This document shows positions 17,762-28,728 of a DNA stretch of 64,000 nucleotides, piece after piece (within the stretch, counting starts at the first letter, position 1; each line of letters opens with the position of its first letter). Below the pieces are notes generated by a model, which was not told the origin of the DNA, did no database searches, and saw nothing but the letters and a program-made list of their open reading frames with translations. The translations under genes were made by a program, and so were the position numbers. This DNA is from Streptococcus mitis (GTDB taxonomy: Bacteria; Bacillota; Bacilli; Lactobacillales; Streptococcaceae), in NCBI RefSeq assembly GCF_000722705.1, contig NZ_JPFW01000008.1, positions 530,693 to 594,692 of the forward strand. Reading direction: 5' to 3'.

Positions 17762-20700
17762 TTATTCTTCATCATCACGTTTACGACGTTTCGCAAACAA
17801 ACCTAGACCAGTTACAGCAGCCAAAGCTCCTAAAAGTGCAGATGATTTAGATGCTTCTGTACCAGTATTTGGTAATAGCTGTTTCGAGCTAGCAACTGTG
17901 TTTTGTGAAACAGGCTGAGCTGTTGATTGTTCTTGACTTGTCGTACTTGTTGGTGTTGATACATTTTCTGAATTTGTAACATTTGTACTCATAGAAGTTG
18001 ATTGACTTACTGAAGTAGACGTTACAACTGATGCTGAGATAGATTCAGATAAGGAAACATTAACACTTTGTGACTCTGATATGCTTTCACTCAAGCTCAC
18101 ATCTGGTCTGTAATTACTTTCTGGGTCACCCATACTTGTTGATTCAGATACTGACATTGAGATACTTACTGAGACAGAAGTGCTTGTTGATGCTGACTCA
18201 GAAGCTGATTGACTTGCGCTCGTTGAAGCAGACTCAGAGGCTGATTGACTTGCACTTGTTGAAGCAGACTCAGAGGCTGATTGACTTGCACTTGTTGAGG
18301 CACTTGTCGATGCGGATTCAGAAGCTGATTGACTTGCGCTCGTTGAAGCACTTGTCGACGCAGATTCTGATGCTGATTGACTTGCGCTCGTTGAGGCAGA
18401 CTCAGACGCTGATTGACTTGCGCTTGTTGAGGCTGACTCAGATGCTGATTGACTTGCGCTTGTTGATGCAGACTCAGATGCTGATTGACTTGCGCTCGTT
18501 GAAGCACTTGTTGAGGCAGATTCTGAAGCTGACTGACTCGCACTTGTTGAGGCTGACTCAGATGCTGATTGACTTGCGCTTGTTGATGCACTTGTTGAGG
18601 CTGACTCAGATGCTGATTGACTTGCGCTCGTTGAGGCAGATTCTGATGCTGATTGACTTGCGCTTGTTGAAGCAGACTCAGACGCTGATTGACTTGCGCT
18701 TGTTGAAGCAGATTCTGATGCTGATTGACTTGCACTTGTTGATGCAGATTCTGATGCTGATTGACTTGCGCTCGTTGAGGCAGACTCAGACGCTGATTGA
18801 CTTGCGCTTGTTGAGGCTGACTCAGATGCTGATTGACTTGCGCTTGTTGATGCAGACTCAGATGCTGACTGACTTGCGCTTGTTGAAGCACTTGTCGATG
18901 CTGACTCAGAGGCTGATTGACTCGCACTTGTTGACGCAGACTCAGATGCCGATTGACTTGCGCTCGTTGATGCACTTGTTGAAGCTGACTCAGATGCCGA
19001 TTGACTCGCACTTGTTGAGGCACTTGTCGATGCTGACTCTGACGCTGACTGACTTGCGCTTGTTGAAGCACTTGTTGAGGCTGACTCAGAAGCTGATTGA
19101 CTTGCGCTCGTTGAGGCACTTGTTGATGCTGACTCTGAAGCTGATTGACTTGCGCTCGTTGAAGCACTTGTTGAGGCTGACTCTGAAGCTGATTGACTTG
19201 CGCTTGTTGAAGCACTTGTTGATGCTGACTCAGATGCTGATTGACTTGCGCTCGTTGAGGCACTTGTTGAGGCTGACTCAGACGCTGATTGACTTGCGCT
19301 CGTTGAGGCACTTGTTGAGGCAGACTCAGATGCTGATTGACTTGCACTTGTTGAAGCACTTGTCGATGCGGATTCAGAAGCTGATTGACTTGCGCTTGTT
19401 GAAGCACTTGTTGATGCTGACTCTGACGCTGATTGACTCGCACTTGTTGATGCGCTTGTTGATGCAGATTCTGATGCTGATTGACTTGCACTTGTTGAAG
19501 CTGACTCTGAAGTTGACTGACTTGCGCTTGTTGAAGCAGACTCAGATGCTGATTGACTTGCGCTTGTTGAAGCACTTGTTGAGGCACTTGTTGATGCTGA
19601 CTCAGAGGCTGATTGACTTGCGCTTGTTGATGCAGATTCAGACGCTGATTGACTTGCGCTCGTTGAAGCACTTGTCGACGCTGACTCTGAAGCCGATTGA
19701 CTCGCACTTGTTGAGGCACTTGTCGATGCGGACTCTGAAGCTGACTGGCTTGCGCTCGTTGAAGCACTTGTCGATGCGGATTCAGAAGCTGATTGACTTG
19801 CGCTCGTTGAAGCACTTGTCGATGCTGATTCAGAAGCTGATTGACTTGCACTTGTTGAAGCGCTGGTTGAGGCAGATTCAGAAGCTGACTGACTTGCGCT
19901 CGTTGAGGCACTTGTCGATGCGGATTCAGACGCTGATTGACTTGCACTTGTTGAAGCACTTGTTGAAGCAGATTCAGAAGCTGATTGACTTGCGCTCATT
20001 GATGCACTTGTTGAGGCTGACTCAGAGGCTGACTGACTTGCGCTCGTTGATGCACTTGTCGATGCGGATTCAGAAGCTGACTGACTTGCGCTCGTTGAAG
20101 CACTTGTCGATGCTGACTCTGAAGCTGATTGACTTGCACTTGTCGATGCTGATTCAGAAGCTGATTGACTTGCGCTTGTTGATGCACTTGTTGAGGCAGA
20201 TTCAGAAGCTGATTGACTTGCACTTGTTGAAGCAGATTCTGATGCTGACTCTGAAGCTGATTGACTTGCGCTTGTTGATGCACTTGTCGATGCTGATTCA
20301 GAAACTGATTGACTTGCGCTGATTGAAGCACTTGTTGATGCAGACTCAGAAGCTGATTGACTCGCACTTGTTGAAGCAGATTCTGATGCTGACTGACTTG
20401 CGCTCGTTGAGGCACTTGTCGATGCTGATTCAGACGCTGATTGACTTGCGCTGGTTGAAGCACTTGTCGATGCTGACTCAGATGCTGATTGACTTGCACT
20501 TGTTGAAGCGCTGGTTGAGGCAGATTCAGAAGCTGACTGACTTGCGCTTGTTGAGGCACTTGTCGATGCGGATTCAGATGCTGATTGACTTGCGCTCGTT
20601 GAGGCACTTGTTGAGGCTGACTCAGATGCTGATTGACTTGCGCTTGTTGAAGCGCTTGTTGAGGCTGACTCAGACGCTGATTGACTTGCGCTCGTTGAGG

Positions 20701-23700
20701 CACTTGTCGATGCTGACTCAGATGCTGATTGACTTGCGCTTGTTGAAGCGCTTGTTGAGGCAGATTCAGACGTTGATTGACTTGCGCTCGTTGATGCGCT
20801 TGTCGATGCGGATTCTGAGGCTGATTGACTCGCACTTGTTGAAGCCGACTCAGACGCCGATTGACTTGCACTTGTTGAGGCAGATTCAGAAGCTGATTGA
20901 CTTGCGCTCGTTGAAGCACTTGTTGATGCTGACTCTGAAGCTGATTGACTTGCGCTTGTTGAAGCACTTGTCGATGCTGATTCTGACGCTGATTGACTTG
21001 CACTTGTTGAGGCACTTGTCGATGCTGACTCAGACGCTGATTGACTTGCGCTGGTTGATGCACTTGTCGATGCGGATTCAGACGCTGATTGACTCGCACT
21101 TGTTGATGCGCTTGTTGATGCAGATTCTGATGCTGATTGACTTGCACTTGTTGAAGCTGACTCTGAAGCTGATTGACTTGCACTTGTTGAGGCACTTGTC
21201 GATGCTGACTCAGATGCTGATTGACTTGCGCTTGTTGAAGCGCTTGTTGATGCTGACTCAGATGCTGATTGACTTGCGCTCGTTGAGGCACTTGTTGATG
21301 CTGACTCAGATGCTGATTGACTTGCGCTCGTTGAAGCACTTGTTGAAGCTGACTCAGAAGCTGATTGACTTGCGCTTGTTGAGGCGCTTGTTGATGCAGA
21401 TTCAGAAGCTGATTGACTTGCGCTCGTTGAAGCACTTGTTGAGGCACTTGTCGATGCTGACTCAGATGCCGATTGACTTGCGCTGGTTGATGCGCTCGTT
21501 GATGCACTTGTTGATGCAGACTCTGAAGCTGATTGACTTGCGCTGGTTGAAGCACTTGTTGAGGCAGATTCTGAAGCTGATTGACTTGCACTTGTTGAAG
21601 CACTTGTTGAAGCAGATTCTGAGGCTGACTGACTTGCGCTGGTTGATGCGCTGGTTGATGCTGACTCAGAAGCTGATTGACTCGCACTTGTTGAAGCTGA
21701 CTGACTTGCACTTGTTGAAGCGCTTGTTGAGGCTGACTCAGAGGCTGACTGACTTGCACTTGTTGAGGCTGACTGGCTCGCACTTGTGCTTGCCGATTGA
21801 CTTGCACTCATTGAGACTGACTTAGACACGCTTGTCGATGCACTTTGACTTGCACTCATTGAGACTGAATTAGACGCGCTTGTCGATGCACTTTGGCTAA
21901 CGCTTCTTGACGTCAACGTACTTGCTGATGTCGATGTAGAAGCAGAGGTAGAACGTGAAGATACTATACTTTCAGAAGTTGATCTAGATGTTACAACACT
22001 CTCAGAAGTTGAGCGTGAGGTGATCACACTCTCTGATGTCGATCTAGATGTAATTACACTCGTTGAAACTGATGTTGATGATACAACACTTGTTGATAGA
22101 GAGGTACTATACTTCTCATTTGACAACTCAACTTTTAGAGGCTCTTTCGTACCATCCGTATACACAACCGTCACTGAACCATCCGCTGCAACATCAACTC
22201 TACTAATTGGAAGACCTGCATTCTTCGTTCTTACTGCTTCACTAATCTTTTCTCTATCTTTTGGAGAAGGATTCGTTTTATTTGTTACCTGAATCGTGTC
22301 AGGTTGATCTGGAGTATACTTTTCACTCAATGGTGCTTGCTGAATGCCATAGGAAACTCGTGTTTCATTTCCAGAGAAATCTTTCACACGAATATAACGG
22401 GTCCAAGTATTACCACTTGCTTGACTGCCATCCCCATCTGGTCTGTATTGTTTATCTAGTTTATAAGTAGCATCTGTAATTACTTGGCGACGTTGAGGAT
22501 TTTCAGCACTTGCAGTGAAATCACCACCAGTACCACCTTCTACAGCAGCACCATTAGTATGAACATCCGAACCTAAAAGGGAAGTACCCGTTGGATTTCC
22601 GATACCTGAACTATTATCATTCCATGCCTCAATGTTGGTAACCTTACCACTATTATCAGTCGTTTCAACCATGACACGGAAGGTATCCCCAGCAAAGATT
22701 TTACTCTTACCTGTCGTAGTATCCTTCTCAGCTTCTACCCAAATTTTGTTTACGGTGTCATAAACTTCTACCTTAACCGTAACATTAGGAGCCACTTCTT
22801 CCCTTGTAATAGTGTTTGAACCAGATGAACGCAATGTTTCCATGGTATTATCTGGTTTTCTAACGTTCAGCGTCTGTTCTACAGTAACAGTACCAACAGG
22901 AAGAAGGCCTTGAGGAGTATTAGCAGCTGCTAGCTTCTCTTTCTCAAAGGTTACTGTATCTCCTGTAGCTACCTTTTCGAAAGTCTGATTATTGAGTCTC
23001 AAGGTAACTGTTGCACCAGGACTTACATTTTTGACTGTAATACTACGTTCTGGAAGACCACCTTGTTGTTTAACTTGATCATCTGCAATTTGTGGGGTCT
23101 TCAGGTTAATCTTAATCGTTACAGGAACTAGTGTACTGTTACGGGCTGTATCAGTAGAACCTTGTGGTAATGTTACTTTAACTTTTCTAGTAATATAACC
23201 TGGAGTAGAAACAGCTGCTTCATTTATTGGGGTTTCCCATTCATAGCTTGTACCACTTGGTATTGCTGGGGTATTAGCAGTGTTTGTAATGGCTCCACCT
23301 GGAGTCGTGCTAATAGTGGACAACGGAGACATATCGCCTGCTGTTGTTTCATAAGTTTGTCTAGCAACTGGATCCACTACTGTGTATGTAAAGCTTGTCT
23401 CACTTTTCAAAGCAGGATCCTGTGTAGACGGAGTTCCAAAGCGTCCTGTTGGATAAGTCGCTACTACACGGTACTCTGTTTGATGCGCTTGGGTATTATT
23501 CCAAACTCTACTAAACTCTGGTTTCTCACCAGCTGGTGTTTTCTGTAGTGCACCTGGACCATTTAAGGTACTATTTAATTTGTACTCATAGGACCAAGTT
23601 GTATTTGCAGGGAGCTCTCTAACGTTGGTATATAAGTTAGTATAGCCACCTATATTGTTGGACCAGCTACCACTAGCAGTTCGACCATTAGTTCCACCTT

Positions 23701-26700
23701 TGAAGCCATAAAATTGACCAGTAACACCATCTTTAGTATTAGTTTCTATCTTTTGATAAACTGTGTACTTATAGGTAATATCTTTACTTACACCTTTAAA
23801 GTCAGTAACCGTCAAGGTCGCTGTTTTATCACCTGGTGTAGATAAATCTGGAGCTCCATTTTTCCAAACTACTCTTGTATTTGCAGGTAATTCTGTACCA
23901 TCAGCAGATTTGATAAAATTACGAGCTGTCAAGCTATTCGCATTTTCTCCAGCAACCGCGTAAAAGCGTTCTGATTTTGTTTGATAATTTTGTTCTAATG
24001 TTGGAGTAACTGTTCTTGTCGTTCCATCTTTATAGGTAATCAGCACATTTCCATTGCTCTGTTGAGTATAGGTTCTGATACGATGTTTATTCTGTGGATA
24101 AGCCTTTTCAACAGCTGCCCTAATAGAATTTCTATCATTCTCGGTTAAATTAGCAATATCTCGAACTGTTATCGGAGGAACTGTTTCTTCTCCTAATCTA
24201 TCCTTCAACTCGCCCTGTTTCAAACCAAAGATAGTTCCGTCTGAACGATTACCTGAAAAATCCTCTGCATTAATAGAGCGTGTAACTTTATTGCCAGGGG
24301 CATAGCTCAAGTCGGTATTAATCTCTGCTGTGGCAGTTGTCGTAGCTAGCTGATTATCAGTAGCTATAGTCTTAGATGTTACCTTATTAACAGTTTCTTT
24401 TCCCCATGTATTATCATATAGAAGACTAACCGCAGGTTTACCAGACCCTCCATTACGAACTTCTGTGTTTTGGATGACTCCACTATTATCTTTGAACTTA
24501 GCTGTAAATTCTAATGAATCTCCAGAATAGAAAGTATATACTGGAATGCCATCGACCATCGTTTTAGGAGCTTCCGACCACGTATTATCTGCATTTTTTA
24601 CTTTGACTACTGCATCAGTAGCTTGTGGTTTTTCAGTTTCCTTGCTGATTTCAACACTTCTTGCATCTGATTCCAAAGTTTCATTTGAATTCGTCACAGG
24701 ATTAGTAAACGCCTTACTTTGTTTAACAGTCACTGGCACTGTCCGTTGCAGTGAACTCGTTGGAAGGAGGCCGTTACTGTCTGCGACTTCTGCTGGAGTG
24801 AAAGTCAAGCTTGTTGCACTAGCACCCGCTGTCTTAGTAACTGTCTTACCACCGATTGTCAAAGTTACTGTCGCACCTGGAACAACATCCGTAACGGTGA
24901 TTCCTTTATTTGGAAGACCACCTGTATTCGTTATCTGATCTGCTGAGATTTGTGGTGGGTTTGGTCTAACTTTGATAGTCACAGGAACATTTGTAGCATT
25001 TCTTGATTGAGTTGTTGAACCTTGTGGTAAAGTAACTTTAGCTTCTTTCTTATAGATACCTGGAGCTGAAGCATCTGGTCTGGATACCCATTCATAAGTT
25101 GTCCCATTCGGAATCACTACACTAGAATTAGAATTTTTTAGTGCATTGCTAGGATTTGAAATAATGTCATTTAGTGGAGTTGCGTTCCCAACTGTTGTAA
25201 CATACTCTTGTTTAGCCACTGGATCCACTACTGTATAAGTAAAGCTTGTCTCACTTGTCAAAGCAGGATCTTGTGCAGACGGAGTTCCAAAGCGTCCTGT
25301 TGGATAAGTTGCTTTTGCAGTATAGGTTGTACGGTGTGTCGTAGCTGCAGAATCAGTTGTATGCCAGACATCACTAAATTTAGGTGACCCAGTTCGACTA
25401 CTTAGTGGTGCACTTGCATTGTTGTTCAGACGATACTCATAAGCAAATGTTGTCCCCGAAGGAAGGGAGTCGTTGTTAATATAGAGATTTGAAAATCCAC
25501 CTATATTATTGGCATAGCCGCCTCCAACTGCTGCACCACCTGAAACTGCTTTAAAGGCATAAAATTGACCAGTTACGCCATTATTGGTTTTAGTCTCTAT
25601 CTTTTGATAAACTCTATAATTGTATGTTAAATCCGTAGTAGTATTATCTGGGTGGGTTACTGTTAAGGTTGCAGTTCTAGGGTTCTCTGGGTCCCTCATC
25701 GCTGTCATTGTAGGAGCTTGCCCTTGTTTCCATGCAAATCTTGTTCCACTAGGGAAGTCAGAAGCTCCGCCAACTGGACGCACAAGACTTCTTAGATTTA
25801 TATTAGACAGCGACTCATCACTTACTGCATAGAATGTGTCAGTCGCTTTCTCCACACCATACTTAACATTATCTCTAACTGTATCCGATGTTCTATCACG
25901 ATAAGTAATAGTGACATCTCCATTATCAGCTACACTGATTGAACCTTCTTCAGTTCCTTTTTTGTAGTCTGTACTTGAAAGAATGCTCGCATTGGCTGTT
26001 TTAAAATTATCCAAAACTTGATTTCTTTCTGTTGGACTTAAATTTGTTTTATCATTTACTGCGACAGTCGCGCCACTCACAGGATTTTGTCGCTCATTGA
26101 ATCCTTTGATATGGAAATTGGTAACAGCTCTAGCAGTCTGACCATCAATATCTCTAACGGTATATTCAAGAGGATAAGTACCTGGTCTATACGGTTCCCA
26201 AGCAGTGCCATTACGACCAAGCGTTCCTGTTATATCAATGTTATATGATTTTTGGAATCCTGTTCGATTTCCTCTGTAGTCATAAGTCCACAAATCCCCT
26301 GGCCCTCTTCTACTAGTAGCAGGATAATTTGGGGAAGTTATACCTGTAATAATAGCATTGGATGCAGAAGCACTGATTCTATCCATCCCTCTATCATCAC
26401 GTAATTGTATCTGAAAATTAGTGACGGCATCATCATTATAAAAAGTGACATCAGATGGCATCGTAATCGTAGGCGGATTAGAGGCTGCACGGCTCTGACC
26501 TGCTGCACGATTTGATGTCCTAGGAGACGTTCCTCTCTCTATCGCTTGTCCGTTACGACTATCACGTTGACCTGAATGTGCACCTAGAACAGCATTAACA
26601 ATCGAATTACGAGCAGACATCGCTAGTTTTACAGTTTCTGTCAAATCTGCTTTAGGATTAGTAAGGGCTGTCTCGATAGCAGTCACAGCAGCATTCACTT

Positions 26701-27595
26701 TGCTAATAGCAGAGTCCGCATGCGGCAATCCTACAGCTTTTGCTAGATACTCACCCATTTCAGTTGAGAGTTTTGCGAGCTTCTTACGATTTTCATCCTG
26801 TTGTTTAGTAGAAATCTCTGAAGATAATAATGTAGCAGCTGTAGCTCCAACAAGGCTAGTGATATCTCCATTCTCCCCAAGTGAATCTCTATCCAATTTA
26901 GTAAGCCTCAATTCAGATATAGGAGATAAGCTAGATAATTCTTTTTTGCCCAAGTTCGCTTCAGATTGAACTTCCAATCCACTAACTGTTTCAGACATAG
27001 TAGTTGAAACTGAATTGCCTATAGGTACCGTTGTTTGGCTAGTATTTACAGAGGAAGAACCTAACAATGTCATCGAATCCATCATACTTGCACTTGCTGA
27101 AGCACTCTCTGAAGCACTAGAAATCGAAATACTCTCTGAAATGCTAGAAACAGAATTCATACTTTCTGAGACACTAGTAAATAAAGATTGGGAAATCGAT
27201 AAACTCTCACTCGCAACCTTACTTGTATCTACTTTTGAAGTGGTCCCTAAAACTACTGTATCATTTGTAACCAATAAATCTGGATTTTCTAATGTTTTTT
27301 CTAAAGCTACTGCTTCATTTGCAAAAACTTTAGTTTCAGTCGCAACAGCCCCACCCAAGACAGCTCCTGTAGCAGCTAGACCCTTTATAATATCTAATCC
27401 TGTAATCGAATGGTTATCTTTATCTTCTACTACTTCAGTCATGACTTGAGTCGTATCAACACCACCCCGCATAACTTTGAACAAACCAAAAAGAGAGGTT
27501 GAAGCTCGCAACCAATGTTTACCTGATTTAATTAACTTATAACGTGTCACACGGTCCGTCTCTCTATAACGACCATTCTGACGTCTAAAAAACAT
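17762..27595 (-). CDS. Giant serine-rich repeat adhesin (SRRP; PsrP/Fap1/GspB family)
   Basis: Cell-wall glycoprotein adhesin of 3,277 residues, substrate of the accessory Sec island. Layout: basic N-region with the KxYKxGKxW-type motif [11 protein letters not shown] (about 18-28), hydrophobic core about 66-85; short SRR1 about 129-200; helical, Lys/Glu-rich segment about 245-340 (reminiscent of Fap1 NR-alpha); binding region about 365-1825; SRR2 about 1828-3140 made of 12- and 16-residue [12 protein letters not shown]-type repeats; LPNTG at 3241-3245, hydrophobic span and RRKRDDEE tail for sortase A. The binding region holds two similar units of about 628 residues with three copies of a module of type NLTxxER...DGTxTxxYxDGT (near 515, 1145, 1772). 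AGGAG lies 7 bases before the ATG. No recognised ligand motif, so the receptor is unknown. Confidence 0.96.
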   Translation of the reverse strand: MFFRRQNGRYRETDRVTRYKLIKSGKHWLRASTSLFGLFKVMRGGVDTTQVMTEVVEDKDNHSITGLDIIKGLAATGAVLGGAVATETKVFANEAVALEKTLENPDLLVTNDTVVLGTTSKVDTSKVASESLSISQSLFTSVSESMNSVSSISESISISSASESASASASMMDSMTLLGSSSVNTSQTTVPIGNSVSTTMSETVSGLEVQSEANLGKKELSSLSPISELRLTKLDRDSLGENGDITSLVGATAATLLSSEISTKQQDENRKKLAKLSTEMGEYLAKAVGLPHADSAISKVNAAVTAIETALTNPKADLTETVKLAMSARNSIVNAVLGAHSGQRDSRNGQAIERGTSPRTSNRAAGQSRAASNPPTITMPSDVTFYNDDAVTNFQIQLRDDRGMDRISASASNAIITGITSPNYPATSRRGPGDLWTYDYRGNRTGFQKSYNIDITGTLGRNGTAWEPYRPGTYPLEYTVRDIDGQTARAVTNFHIKGFNERQNPVSGATVAVNDKTNLSPTERNQVLDNFKTANASILSSTDYKKGTEEGSISVADNGDVTITYRDRTSDTVRDNVKYGVEKATDTFYAVSDESLSNINLRSLVRPVGGASDFPSGTRFAWKQGQAPTMTAMRDPENPRTATLTVTHPDNTTTDLTYNYRVYQKIETKTNNGVTGQFYAFKAVSGGAAVGGGYANNIGGFSNLYINNDSLPSGTTFAYEYRLNNNASAPLSSRTGSPKFSDVWHTTDSAATTHRTTYTAKATYPTGRFGTPSAQDPALTSETSFTYTVVDPVAKQEYVTTVGNATPLNDIISNPSNALKNSNSSVVIPNGTTYEWVSRPDASAPGIYKKEAKVTLPQGSTTQSRNATNVPVTIKVRPNPPQISADQITNTGGLPNKGITVTDVVPGATVTLTIGGKTVTKTAGASATSLTFTPAEVADSNGLLPTSSLQRTVPVTVKQSKAFTNPVTNSNETLESDARSVEISKETEKPQATDAVVKVKNADNTWSEAPKTMVDGIPVYTFYSGDSLEFTAKFKDNSGVIQNTEVRNGGSGKPAVSLLYDNTWGKETVNKVTSKTIATDNQLATTTATAEINTDLSYAPGNKVTRSINAEDFSGNRSDGTIFGLKQGELKDRLGEETVPPITVRDIANLTENDRNSIRAAVEKAYPQNKHRIRTYTQQSNGNVLITYKDGTTRTVTPTLEQNYQTKSERFYAVAGENANSLTARNFIKSADGTELPANTRVVWKNGAPDLSTPGDKTATLTVTDFKGVSKDITYKYTVYQKIETNTKDGVTGQFYGFKGGTNGRTASGSWSNNIGGYTNLYTNVRELPANTTWSYEYKLNSTLNGPGALQKTPAGEKPEFSRVWNNTQAHQTEYRVVATYPTGRFGTPSTQDPALKSETSFTYTVVDPVARQTYETTAGDMSPLSTISTTPGGAITNTANTPAIPSGTSYEWETPINEAAVSTPGYITRKVKVTLPQGSTDTARNSTLVPVTIKINLKTPQIADDQVKQQGGLPERSITVKNVSPGATVTLRLNNQTFEKVATGDTVTFEKEKLAAANTPQGLLPVGTVTVEQTLNVRKPDNTMETLRSSGSNTITREEVAPNVTVKVEVYDTVNKIWVEAEKDTTTGKSKIFAGDTFRVMVETTDNSGKVTNIEAWNDNSSGIGNPTGTSLLGSDVHTNGAAVEGGTGGDFTASAENPQRRQVITDATYKLDKQYRPDGDGSQASGNTWTRYIRVKDFSGNETRVSYGIQQAPLSEKYTPDQPDTIQVTNKTNPSPKDREKISEAVRTKNAGLPISRVDVAADGSVTVVYTDGTKEPLKVELSNEKYSTSLSTSVVSSTSVSTSVITSRSTSESVITSRSTSESVVTSRSTSESIVSSRSTSASTSTSASTLTSRSVSQSASTSASNSVSMSASQSASTSVSKSVSMSASQSASTSASQSASTSASQSASESASTSASTSASQSASTSASQSASESASTSASTSASQSASESASTSASTSASQSASESASTSASTSASQSASESASTSASTSASTSASQSASESASTSASTSASTSASQSASESASTSASTSASQSASESASTSASTSASQSASESASTSASTSASQSASESASTSASTSASQSASESASTSASTSASQSASESASTSASQSASESASTSASTSASQSASESASTSASTSASQSASESASTSASTSASQSASESASTSASTSASQSASESASTSASTSASQSASESASTSASQSASESASTSASQSASESASTSASTSASQSTSESASTSASTSASQSASESASTSASTSASQSASESASTSASTSASQSASESASTSASTSASQSASESASTSASTSASQSASESASTSASTSASQSASESASTSASTSASQSASESASTSASTSASQSASESASTSASQSASESASTSASISASQSVSESASTSASTSASQSASESASESASTSASQSASESASTSASTSASQSASESASTSASQSASESASTSASTSASQSASESASTSASTSASQSASESASTSASMSASQSASESASTSASTSASQSASESASTSASTSASQSASESASTSASTSASQSASESASTSASTSASQSASESASTSASTSASQSASESASTSASTSASQSASESASTSASTSASQSASESASTSASQSASESASTSASTSASTSASQSASESASTSASQSTSESASTSASQSASESASTSASTSASQSASESASTSASTSASQSASESASTSASTSASQSASESASTSASTSASQSASESASTSASTSASQSASESASTSASTSASQSASESASTSASTSASQSASESASTSASTSASQSASESASTSASTSASQSASESASTSASTSASQSASESASTSASTSASQSASESASTSASQSASESASTSASTSASQSASESASTSASQSASESASTSASQSASESASTSASQSASESASTSASQSASESASTSASQSASESASTSASQSASESASTSASQSASESASTSASTSASQSASESASTSASQSASESASTSASTSASQSASESASTSASQSASESASTSASQSASESASTSASQSASESASTSASTSASQSASESASTSASTSASQSASESASTSASQSASESASTSASQSASESASTSTSVSVSISMSVSESTSMGDPESNYRPDVSLSESISESQSVNVSLSESISASVVTSTSVSQSTSMSTNVTNSENVSTPTSTTSQEQSTAQPVSQNTVASSKQLLPNTGTEASKSSALLGALAAVTGLGLFAKRRKRDDEE
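18170..22110 (-). repeat. SRR2 coding repeat array (36- and 48-bp units)
   Basis: Nearly 4 kb of tandem coding repeat. Units are 36 bp ([12 protein letters not shown]) or 48 bp ([16 protein letters not shown]). The core AGTCAATCAG around Gln is almost invariant in DNA, while the other Ser, Ala and Glu codons vary silently. Ser is about every second residue, giving the acceptor sites for GtfA-GtfB. The absence of stops produces long spurious open frames on both strands. Confidence 0.95.
22270..26070 (-). repeat. Duplicated binding region of the SRRP (two units of about 1.88 kb)
   Basis: Residues about 515-1145 and 1145-1772 follow the same order: DGT-type module, [75 protein letters not shown]. 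Some stretches are nearly identical ([10 protein letters not shown]) while others diverged, so the duplication is old or under selection at loops. A third copy of the short module closes the second unit. Confidence 0.88.
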
Positions 27596-27653
27596 TTTCT
27601 ACTCCTTTTTCAAACAAAAACGCAAATTCTCATCAAATTTAATCATACTCTTT

Positions 27654-27682
27654 AGTATACTTCAAATGTAAACAAAGGTCAA
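27654..27682 (-). promoter_or_regulatory. Predicted sigma-A promoter of the SRRP gene
   Basis: Minus strand TTGACC, 17-base spacer, TATACT; the -10 is 59 bases from the ATG. Close to consensus in both boxes and spacing. Confidence 0.8.
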
Positions 27683-27731
27683 TATGATATATACATCAAC
27701 CACCAATCGATAATGAATAAATACACATCCG

Positions 27732-27765
27732 TTTCAACATATATATATATATATATATATTGAAA
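27732..27765. repeat. (AT)n tract flanked by TTTCAA/TTGAAA inverted repeat
   Basis: TTTCAA, then about ten AT dinucleotides, then TTGAAA, forming a near-perfect palindrome about 50 bases upstream of the SRRP -35 box. Prone to slippage and cruciform formation; a possible length-variable modulator. Confidence 0.7.
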
Positions 27766-28029
27766 TAACCCAAGAACTTACACTAGCTAAGATTCTATTT
27801 TTTAAAATTACAATCATTACTTATTTTTTAAATTTGTTTGCAAATATATTCAATTAAACTGAAATTTTAAAATTTTTAATTATCTAATTAATAAAAGGTC
27901 TCCTACGACATATCCAATCAAAAAACACATTTTTTCTAATAGAAGATAGAGTTTAATAATTCTATCCATATAGAAACCAACGATAATAGTCTTCAAAAAC
28001 TCAATTTTAGAATAAAATGAAGTAAAATA
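27766..28029. other. AT-rich spacer upstream of the SRRP
   Basis: About 260 bases of very AT-rich DNA without a credible gene on either strand. No further signal recognised apart from scattered TTTAAATT runs. Confidence 0.4.
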
Positions 28030-28073
28030 AAACGCATAATATCAAGGATGTTCAACACCTGATACTATACGCT
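28030..28073 (-). terminator. Long imperfect inverted repeat, likely terminator
   Basis: Minus strand GCGTATAGTATCAGGTGTT paired with AACATCCTTGATATTATGC, then a T-rich stretch. It would end transcripts that read from prfC through the hairpin array. Confidence 0.6.
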
Positions 28074-28110
28074 CTTTTGATTTCAAAAACTTTTTTCTCA
28101 ACCTCGTTAG

Positions 28111-28728
28111 TTACTTAGATTGTTACACAATCAAATAAATTTACTGAACTACGACACGAAGTTTGGCAAATCGATTACATTTGCCAAACGTAGTTAGTGA
28201 GGCAGTTAGCTAGTTCGCTTCCTTACCATTACGACGGGAAAATCCACGGATCGATAATATTCGTGGATTTTTCCTAGTGAAGCGTTTAGGTAAACAGCCA
28301 TAGCAGTTACCGATTATTAGATTACGACACGGAGTTAATGAGGCAGTTAGCTAGACCACTCACTACCAATTACGACGGGGAGTTTTACGAATCGATATTA
28401 TTCGTGGACTTTGCCTAGTGAAGCGTTTAGGTAAGCCAATTGTTACACCACGACACGAAGAGGCGAAAACGATTATTTTTCGCCGATGAGTTAGTAAGGC
28501 AGTTAGCTAGACTACTTCCTACCAGTTACGACGGAAAAATCCACGGATCGATATTATTCGTGGACTTTGCCTAGTGAAGCGTTTAGGTAAGCCAATTGTT
28601 ACACTACGACACGGAGTTTTACAAATCGATTCTATTTGTAAAACGTAGTTAGTGAGGCAGTTAGGCAAGTCTAATAGGACTTGCCGTAGCCTACTTAGAT
28701 TGCTTTGCAATCAAGTAGGCTTACTGAA
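28111..28728. repeat. Tandem array of about 79-bp hairpin modules downstream of prfC
   Basis: Seven modules of two alternating types. Type A carries TACGACACGGAG ... GTTAGTGAGGCAGTTAGCTAG; type B carries TTACGACGG ... CCTAGTGAAGCGTTTAGGTAA. Hairpins at 28161-28189, 28243-28267, 28387-28405, 28462-28484, 28540-28564 and 28616-28644 have different stem sequences (TTTGGCAAAT, TCCACG, ACGAAT, GGCGAAAA, TTTTACAAAT) that remain complementary. All have a 7-base loop starting CGAT on the plus strand. Centres are 77-80 bases apart except across one module (near 28335) that lost its hairpin. Similar hairpins with TTAGATTG...CAATCAA flank the array at 28111-28148 and 28689-28728; a perfect GGCAAGTC/GACTTGCC hairpin sits at 28663-28684. 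Confidence 0.85.

Noticed and set aside
18070-21825. Very long open frames on the plus strand (about 750 and 500 codons) and in another minus frame (about 600 codons) across the SRR2 region
   Set aside because: They are shadows of the serine repeat: its codons contain no stops in other frames. The predicted products are meaningless Leu/Ile/Asp or Gln/Val/Asn repeats without ribosome sites.
28519-28710. 63-codon minus-strand frame inside the hairpin array
   Set aside because: It crosses several hairpins, has no ribosome site, and its sequence is not preserved between modules.
28111-28728. CRISPR array or integron attC array
   Set aside because: The repeats are long and imperfect and alternate between two types, with no unique spacers between identical repeats. 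No cas genes or integrase are nearby, and the attC core sites are absent.
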